Assembly: GCA_024305745.1 (NCBI GenBank)
Contig: JAHRBS010000007.1
Span: 434,001-498,000, forward strand
Length of the DNA stretch: 64,000 bases
DNA from: Polyporus tsugae
Taxonomy: Eukaryota; Basidiomycota; Agaricomycetes; Polyporales; Polyporaceae
Direction of reading: 5' to 3'
Shown here: positions 57,129 to 64,000 of the stretch, one piece after another
Position numbering within the stretch: position 1 is the stretch's first letter
How the letters are laid out: every line of letters starts with the position of its first letter
The notes under the pieces: model-generated
Database searches by the model: none
Told to the model about the DNA's origin: nothing
The model's input: only the letters and a program-made list of their open reading frames with translations
Program-made: the position numbers and the translations under genes

Positions 57129-57525
57129 CATTACGAGACGACCGCGGTCGATGATTTTTGGCTGCCGTAGATGACACACGAGAGGCCGCAGCTTTCGGTT
57201 CGTCACGATACGCATGAAGTAGCTCATGTTCATGTCGAGGACACCGCGGCGCGGTAAGGCGCATGCATTTATCACAATGAATGTCTAAACCCCCGGGGAA
57301 TTGTTCCAACCTGTCTGCCCGTACACTGTGACGTCAACGGTCGTCCGTTTCCACGAGAACTGAGAGCCAAAACCCGTCCACAACAAAAGGAAGTCGCAAC
57401 CAGTCTCACATCTTCCCTTGTGGATATTCCAATGTCCCAAAAACATCCCAAATAATGCATTACAAGGCGACGACACAACGGCCAAGGGACAGCACAGACG
57501 CTTGCAGCCATTCAATATTCAACGG
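57129..57525. other. Convergent intergenic region
   Basis: About 0.4 kb between the F-box gene and the BTB gene 3' ends. No gene seen. Confidence 0.4.
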
Positions 57526-58646
57526 TCACGCAGCATCCCAGCCCTCGATCGTGAGCCCGAGAAACTCGGGCAACTTCCCCCATACCTGCCTCCGCAGCTC
57601 CCGGTCGCGCGCCTGGAAGTGGTTCCAGCATGCTTTGCACAGCCTGCGGTCCGCGAAATACCCCAGGCCCAATATTTCTACCACCGGAAACCCCGGCAGA
57701 GGCGTGGACGATATGACAGGCAAGCTGTCCGCATTCACGACCCAGCCGTCCAGCGCACGCTCGGAGGCGACGGAGTGCGGCGCCTTGGGCTCTCCGAGTC
57801 CCGCGTACTCTAGGAGCCTGCGCCAGACGAGGCCGCAGGCGGCCCACCCGGATGGTCTGAGGCACACCTGCGCGCTCTGAGTCGGGGGACGAAAGAGGAG
57901 GAACGTGGTGTGCGGGTTCTCCGCCGCGAGGCGCGCCTTCATCTCGAGGACGAGGCGCATGTCCTCTGGCGTGAGCTGTTCTGTTGACCCGTCCTCGAGA
58001 GGGGAGCCGCGCAGGAGGTCGGGGCCGAGTGTCGCGCAGATGTAAAAGGCCGTGGGGAGGATGGCGACAGTGTCCGTGAGCCGAGCGAGGTTGATCGCGG
58101 TGATAGCGTGGACTGGGTCTGGCTGCCACTGGGCGGCGTTGCGGCCGTCGACCCAAGCATCAAAGGAAGTGGTGTAGTAGGTCGTAAGATACCCGATGGC
58201 TTGATCGCACAGGCCCTTGAGCTGGTACTTGCTGCCGAGGCGGATAATGGCGGAAACGAAGGTGATGTCGACCCTTGTGACATTGAAGCTGGGACGAGAA
58301 TTGGTACGAAGGACGGCGAGGAAAGTAAGTTGTGGACTTGCCTATAAACGAGTCCAAAGAGCTCGCGCAAATCGTTCGGCGAGTCGTCAAGATTTATGGC
58401 AGGGCAGCCATCGACCTGATCGTCCGTTGCTGATGCAGCTTGGGTGAACATGTTTTGGAACACAATTGATTGGTCCGCGAGAGGACGCTGGTAGATCCGA
58501 AATTCGACGTCCCCGGCAACAACGATCAGGTTCCCGTCGTCAAACCAGTAAACTTGATCGCGTTTTGGAGCTTGGACTTGCCCAGTCGGTGGGTGAGCGG
58601 AGCTATTGCCTTCGATTAAGTTGTTCTGTCTATCCCCGGCGTCCAT
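57526..58646 (-). CDS. BTB/POZ domain protein
   Basis: Two exons (58646-58342 and 58288-57526) give 355 residues. The BTB fold is at about residues 28-105: KRDQVYWFDDGNLIVVAGDV, FRIYQRPLADQSIVFQNMF, DGCPAINLDDSPNDLRELFG, continuing into exon 2 (VDITFVSAIIRLGSKYQLKG). The C-terminal half is the conserved partner region of agaricomycete BTB orphans, with a Cys pair region (RRLCKACWNHFQARDRELRR) and the close LPEFLGLTIEGW. The intron uses a GC donor (AG|GCAAGT, 58341-58340) with a normal AG acceptor, needed to keep the frame. BTB proteins often serve as CUL3 adaptors; that role is inferred. A decayed paralogue lies at 61215-62338 in the opposite orientation. Confidence 0.88.
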
Positions 58647-59144
58647 GATGAAGATGCAAGCAGGCTTGAGGCTTGAGAATTGAAGGAAAGCGGGCGACCA
58701 ATCGATGTGGAGAGTGGCTCCACCAGAGGGGACGTTGGGCTGAGGACGACCATCACCGCAAACGCGCGCATCCAGAGCTCAACGGGATCGCCGACGTTCC
58801 AGTCGAACGGCGTAGAGAGCTTGAAGTCCATTTTCCCTGTACCGGAGAAGGCGATAGAGGTTGAGCGGTTACCTGCATGTGCATACATAGGGACCAGGAA
58901 CGTCCGCTCTGGCGAGAGATGGAGAATGGATCGATATCAGCCACTATCCTCGGTCCGTCTCGGTGGGAGATAGTCGCCTGGGGTTGCTCTCAAATCATCT
59001 GAGTCGGGCCGAGTGCAGATGCGCTGGAAAATGCTACACCTTTGCAATCGTTAGGAGATTTCACACACATCAATTTGAAGGGTGCCTCCTCGGGGATGAG
59101 ATTAGCAATGAGATCCGTATCTAGGCAGTGTGAGGGCGGGTGAG
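58647..59144. other. Intergenic region, OPA3 3' end to BTB promoter
   Basis: 0.5 kb. A minus-strand frame near 58,700-58,890 looks mildly protein-like (TGKMDFKLSTPFDWNVGD) but I cannot attach it to a gene. Confidence 0.4.
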
Positions 59145-60000
59145 CTACTGAGATGAAGGAGCACTTGGAGAAGGGGTATCTTGAGATCCGTTCGAAGAAT
59201 CCGATGCCGAAGGTGGAAGAGGCCTCTTCGTGATATCGATGCGAGGCAAAGGCAACGGCGTACCCTCGAACTCGGCCCACCCGCCCCTCAACCCAATCTC
59301 CACCACTCTCTGCAATATCCGCGCAAGCTCGTCGTGCCTGCCCGACCGCATGTGAGCACTTTCGAGCGCGGCGTACACGCATATATGGGGACATACGAGA
59401 GACGCAACACGTACCGCATCGACTGCTCCGCAAGCCGCTCCTCCTGCTGTCGAACGAGCGTGTCCAAACGCGCCTTCAGGCCCTCCACGCTTGACTTGAG
59501 CTCCTCGAGCTGGTCATCCACCGTGTCGCGCCGTTTGGTCTGGTTGCGCGAGGACCGATACTGCTCTCCTAAGATGAGACCGGCTGCCACAGCGAAGAGG
59601 AAGCCTTCTGCGAGTGAGTTCGCGCCGTTCTCGATCGCCCTATCCAAAGTCGTCTTGAATCCGTTCGAGTGCAGAAGGGACTGAGCAACGCACCTTGTTT
59701 CGGACAGCGGACGGACATGCTTCGCGGGTTCTCCGAGGAGGTTGGTGCGGAGCCTCACCTCGGTCTGGTACATCCGCTGTGCGAGGCCGATGCATATACC
59801 TCGGAATCGCTCATGTCTGACAGATCGGTGTTCAGGCCTTGCCATGTATACGTGGTGAACGAGAGCTTACTGCTTAGCCTGGGCTTTTATTTGGTTGCTA
59901 ATAGGTTTCGCTAGCGTCTTGCACCGTTCAGAGACAGGAAGCCACGAACACCGTCGGGACTCACTCGAATAACAAGTGACGCGATCTTCGCCGTGGCCAT
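59145..60000 (-). CDS. OPA3-like mitochondrial protein
   Basis: Fungal member of the OPA3 family, which acts in mitochondrial membranes (outer or inner, depending on report) and affects mitochondrial shape. Exon 1 codes MATAKIASLVIR; then TLAKPISNQIKAQAKQ, HERFRGICIGLAQRMYQTEV, TNLLGEPAKHVRPLSETR, AIENGANSLAEGFLFAVAAG with the family's membrane-associated helix, and a coiled coil (TVDDQLEELKSSVEGLKARL). The last exon codes GRHDELARILQRVVEIGLRG and a Pro/Ser-rich tail to the stop at 59147-59145. All junctions are readable in frame. The start is shown by the standard MATAK opening. Confidence 0.92.
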
Positions 60001-61214
60001 TGTGTTCGGCGAGGAAAAAGGTGGGTTTTCTCAGAAGTGTTATGAGAGGTGAAATAGGTCGAGTTCGTTGTGCACAAGCAAGCAAGCAGCGAGTTTCGGA
60101 ACAAGTCGTCGGAGAGGTGGAAAAAGCGTGCAGCCGAGCCGGATGGCTTCGTCGTCGTGTCTCGCAGTCTCCGGCATGCTCCCTTACAGGCGCTTCCCGC
60201 ACTGAACCGTTCTCATTTCCTCCCACCACACCAGCACCACACAAATCCGTTGACTTCTCCATGCAATTGTATGCGCGATAGAATATGTTCAATCCTGCAG
60301 TATAGCCCAGGCCTGGGGTGGTGAGTACTTGCCGTCCAAGACGACTGCTTAATGCGGAAGGTCCTCCCCGACATCACCCGGCGCTTGAGAACCCATAAAA
60401 GTTGGGCCGCGCGGTGAAGTTTTCGTTGCCCTTTGGCTTGTCTCTGCTCGACCTTGTCCATGACCTTCCCGCCGCGCCCCGCATCGTTCAGGTGAGTATT
60501 GTCAATTGCTTCTACTCTGATGAGAACGCTGCCGCCCCAGTCGTAGCTTCGAGCTGTGACGAGAAGGCAGAGCATATAGCCAAACAATTTGCACCTCTGA
60601 TTCTTCGTCTTCTGCCTTACTGCAATCACACGATCGCTAACTTACTCTTCTCGCAGGGTTCAATGTTGATTTAATGAGGGTTCGGGGTATCAGGTGGAGC
60701 ATGCTGTTAGTGTGGGGAGCTATTCTCCGTGGGTAATCCCTTGGAAATGGTGAGTCTCTTCTCTTAGCCTTCTCTGTGCAGCCCGGCCTGCCCCTTCGGA
60801 TGATCCCCAACCGAATGCAATTAGGAAGTGCCGTCTGATAGCCTCTTCCTCTGGGAGTTGCAACTGTCGAGACGCGGTTCTCTGATCAGCATCCACCTGA
60901 GGTAGCATTTGTTCTTGCACGCTAACTCTCCTTTATCCACAGATACCCTCTTCCATCTTTTCATCGGGCCAACCTGTCAGACGGTGAGTTCGTATTTGTA
61001 GGCTAGCCATGTTTTGTGTGTTCCTCGTACAATGTATTGGTTCTAGACTCGCGAAGAGAAGGCCCCTGGCCAAAGTTGAATAAATTTTGTCCGACGTCGA
61101 TCAACCCGTCGGTCAATCTCGCTGAAACCCCTGTTTTGCTTTCTCTCTCTCTCCCTCAGCACCATTCTCCCAGCATCCAGTTTCGGTCAGCCTGCATCTA
61201 CCGATTATTCGATC
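60001..61214. other. Gene-poor region, 1.2 kb
   Basis: Divergent upstream regions of OPA3 and the BTB pseudogene. A tiny plus-strand exon pair (ATG near 60,461, MTFPPRPASF, then a donor) might belong to a very small protein, but the continuation stops at once. No supported gene. Confidence 0.4.
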
Positions 61215-62338
61215 ATGGACGTGGGACTAGGCATAGAACGTCCGCGGAGTGACGCCATCGAAGACGGTAGTTCCGCTAAGCCAACCTCCGGCATCGACAG
61301 AGTCCAAGCCACAATTCGCGATAGCGACTACTGGTTCGACGATGGGAACTTGATCCTTGTCTCCGAAGGTGTCTCGTATCTACAAAGGTCTTCTCGCCGA
61401 ACATTCGGCCGTGTTTCGTAACATGTTCCACGTAGGTCAAGTCACACCAGACGAGGAGGATCTGGTCGATGGGTGCCCCGTGGTTCCGCTTGACGATTCC
61501 CCAAACGATTTGCGCGAGCTCTTCCGGCTCATCTATCCCTTGAGCGCAAATCTCAAGTGAGCCCGCGAAGGATTATCTCCCTCGCGGTCTTTTGTCCTAA
61601 TTCTCGTGCCAGGTTCAGTGGCAAAGATGTGGACATAGCCTCCATCTCAACTATCATCCGCCTCGACCACAAGTACGAGCTCAAAGGCGTGTACAACCAG
61701 GCCATGGACTATCTCACAACCTACTACACCACGTCCTTCGACGCCTAGGTCGACGGCCGCAACGCCGTCCCCTGGAAACCCGGCCCCGTCCACGCCATCC
61801 GCGCCATCAACCTCGCGCGACTGACCAACACCACCTCCATCCTCTCCGCCGCCTTCTACATATGCGCGACGCGCGGCCCCGACATCCTGCACGGCTTCCC
61901 CCACGACGACGTTCACGGATCCACGGGGGTAGAGCACCTCACGCCCGCGGACCTCCGCCTCTGCCTCGAGATGACGGCCCGCCTCGCCGCCGAGAACGCG
62001 CACACCGCGTTCCTCCTCTTCCGGCCCCCGGACGACGCGCAGGTCTGCTCCAACTCGCTCCGGTACTGCGCCGACGTGTGGCGCAAGCTCCTCGAGCACG
62101 CGGGGCTCTCCCAGGCGCCGCACCCCGTCGCATCCGAGCGTGCGCTGGACAGCTGGATAGAGAATGCCGACTGCCTGCCGCGCTGGCCGTTGGTGGGCGC
62201 CTGCGATCCCACGGCGCGGCACACGCTGTGCAGGGGGTGCGTTGCCCACTTGCAGGCGCGCGATCGGGAGCTGCGGCGGCAGGTATGGGCAGGCTGCCAG
62301 AGCTCCTCGGGCTCACAATTGTGAACTGGGATGCATGA
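61215..62338 (+). pseudogene. BTB/POZ domain protein, decayed paralogue
   Basis: Colinear with the BTB gene at 57526-58646, inverted and 2.6 kb away. Same start region (DYWFDDGNLILVSEGV), BTB body (RIYKGLLAEHSAVFRNMF, DDSPNDLRELFRLIYP) and C-terminal region (LTPADLRLCLEMTARLAAEN, HLQARDRELRRQVW). Three lesions: a frameshift near 61,370-61,377 (about 5 nt lost relative to the paralogue), TAG at 61746-61748 where the paralogue has TGG in FDAWVDGRN, and a 1-nt loss near 62,287 before the LPELLGLTI-like end. It cannot make the full protein. Confidence 0.85.
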
Positions 62339-63388
62339 AACGCCTCGTCGTCTTGTAACTTTATATAGTTTGAGACGCGGTGCCTATTGGAGGATTCGCA
62401 CTCACTATCTTTGAGCTGTAGGCAGTATCACGTACTGTACTTACTCCTCCGTGATTGTGAGCGCCCATCTTGAGATCCCAATCGCTGGCAATGGGAGGGG
62501 TTTTGACTGGGCCTCAGGGATGGACGCCATGACATGCATATGCATGGTCTGAGTGTTCCATACTGGACCATGCAACGTTAGATTGCTCGGAAGCCGGAGA
62601 TAGAACCAACCATCGCGGACCTTGCGACTAAGAACTTGAACCTCTGGTGGGTCCAGAGGCGCTCCGGAACCGTGCTTAGTATGTAGCCCACCTTGCGTCG
62701 AATGCGTGGCTGGAGAAGGTGGACGGGTGCAAATAGCCCCTCATTTTGACCGAGCAGATCGACGCTCAATTCCTAAGCGAGCATAGCCTTTAATACTAAC
62801 GCAACAGCCGCAACCAGTGTCCTGGGAGAACCGGACTCGTTATGAAGCCAATCGACCCCGATTATGCCAACTTATTCAGCCTCCGTGATGGGACCGAGGT
62901 GCGCGAGGATGTGGTACCACAGTGTAACATTGTTCATTTAGAACTTCCAAATCGAAGTCTATCGATCCTGCAGGACAGCATCGTGCACCGGTTAGTCGAA
63001 CGGGACGTGTAGAAGTGAGGTTACGTACTACGTAAGCGTTTGGAGAGCTGGGCCCGAACGTTCACATCCAGAAGCATCAGAAAGAGACAAGCGGGCGGAA
63101 AGTGCAAGGTGGTAAGCACCCTGTGCCACTGGGGAGAAGTCGAACCCACCTAGACCGCAACCATCAGGATGCCCAGTAGCCTCACGAGAGAGGTTATCCG
63201 AGGTATGGGTTGATACCGGTATCAACGCTGGGAAATATCATGAAATGCATCGTGTATCGTGCGCATCCATCCGAGGAATGTCCTATAGTACAGTGAGATG
63301 CCCAGCCAGCCGGAAAACTAGTGTTATACACGAAATCAATGTCTGATGCAAGAGAAATGACGTGGACGCGGACGAGAAGTCCCGCCCG
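62339..63388. other. Gene-poor region, 1 kb
   Basis: Convergent 3' flanks. Short frames only; I see no gene, tRNA or repeat that I can support. Confidence 0.45.
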
Positions 63389-64000
63389 TTACATGACGTT
63401 GCAGCCATCCAAACACCAGTTGACCAACGAGGAGCAGGGGTTGGAGGACGTCTCCTCCGCAGTCTTGATGACGCCCCCAGCACGCTTGATGGTGATGGTG
63501 TACTCGCGCGAGCCACTGGAAGGCACGGGGTACCACCACTTGAGCGTCTGCGCCTCGACGGTCCACCGCCCCTCCGACACCTCGACGTCGAGGGCGAGCA
63601 GCGGAGAGGGTCCAGACAACATTCGTAGTTGGTCCGCGCCGATATCGCCTGACAAACGGGAGAGCACGTCGGCGGACTTGGACAAGGGTCCGTCCGAGAC
63701 ACTCGGCGTCACCGAGCCGGAGACAGATGCAGACTGTTCTGCGAGTCGGGAGTCGTCGAGGAGCTTGTCAGTGGCGTAGTGCACCAGAGGGACGTAGATC
63801 TCCGTCGGGAGCTCAGCTTCGTCCGGGCTACCCGAAGGCGCAGGGAGCCCGAGCTTCTCGCGTCTGGGGGCGTCTTCCGGACGGACCTGCACAGTGAGCT
63901 TAAACTCCGACTTCGAGATGTCGAACTGGATGTTGGTGGGGATGCCCACCACAGCCGTGGGGAACGGACGGATGAACGCTTTGGGTGCGCGCGCACCGTC
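63389..64000 (-). CDS. Steryl-beta-glucosidase-like GH5 enzyme, C-terminal part (runs off the window)
   Basis: The last 203 residues of a larger protein; the frame is open to the window edge. It opens with KAFIRPFPTAVVGIPTNIQF followed by FDISKSEFKLTVQVRPED, then PTEIYVPLVHYATDKLL, an inserted Ser-rich loop, and SEGRWTVEAQTLKWWYPVP with REYTITIKRAGG near the end. This is the beta-sandwich that follows the (beta/alpha)8 barrel in fungal GH5 endoglycoceramidase-related and ergosteryl-glucosidase enzymes. The catalytic barrel lies outside the window, so substrate is inferred from family only. Confidence 0.62.
   Translation of the reverse strand, partial: DGARAPKAFIRPFPTAVVGIPTNIQFDISKSEFKLTVQVRPEDAPRREKLGLPAPSGSPDEAELPTEIYVPLVHYATDKLLDDSRLAEQSASVSGSVTPSVSDGPLSKSADVLSRLSGDIGADQLRMLSGPSPLLALDVEVSEGRWTVEAQTLKWWYPVPSSGSREYTITIKRAGGVIKTAEETSSNPCSSLVNWCLDGCNVM

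Noticed and set aside
63080..63170. Second T-loop-like phrase (GTCGAACCCAC)
   Set aside because: No cloverleaf can be folded around it.
1..64000. CRISPR arrays, prokaryotic operons, phage genes
   Set aside because: None seen; the window is eukaryotic with spliceosomal introns throughout.

Overview
The window is nuclear DNA of a filamentous basidiomycete, most likely a wood- or litter-inhabiting agaricomycete. The evidence is many 45-70 nt GT-AG introns, a class I hydrophobin, F-box and BTB families typical of Agaricomycetes, and fungal versions of eIF2A, CDC73 and OPA3. There are no prokaryotic signals. Exon structures were read by eye by joining splice sites that keep the frame.

Left flank (1-17,638). 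Three tandem F-box paralogues come first: one intact, one with a single stop codon, and one decayed and split by a 683-bp TA-flanked MITE. Then come eIF2A (minus), CDC73 (plus, divergent, with an apparent 1-nt deletion), an F-box/propeller-like gene (minus) and the first ten exons of an MFS transporter.

Centre (17,639-51,100). The main discovery is one giant transposable element of 33,462 bp. It has terminal inverted repeats of about 1,104 bp that are almost identical, ends beginning CAC, a 3-bp target duplication (TGA) and an apparently intact 1,295-aa Tnp2/Plavaka-type (CACTA-like) transposase beside the right repeat. It sits exactly in the 5' splice site of MFS intron 10; the last two exons resume at 51,171, and removing the element plus one TGA restores a 465-codon frame. 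Inside are a minus-strand block (844-aa orphan, SUN-domain membrane protein, 359-aa orphan, a roughly 1,640-codon low-complexity protein with one in-frame TGA, a tail-anchored WD40 protein, and a conserved orphan), then decayed intron-containing host genes (an unknown gene, U5-40K, eIF3b), an intact leucine-rich gene, a repeat-containing membrane protein and the transposase. The intact genes are probably the element's own or useful cargo; the decayed ones look like passengers captured before this insertion.

Right flank (51,101-64,000). MFS exons 11-12, a hydrophobin, a long gene-poor stretch, an F-box gene with one in-frame TGA, two BTB/POZ paralogues (one intact with a GC-AG intron, one decayed), OPA3, and the C-terminus of a GH5 steryl-glucosidase-like enzyme running off the end.

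The flank genes are ordinary housekeeping genes mixed with fast-evolving F-box/BTB families. The unusual biology is the giant CACTA-like element carrying nuclear-envelope-type and membrane-anchored proteins.
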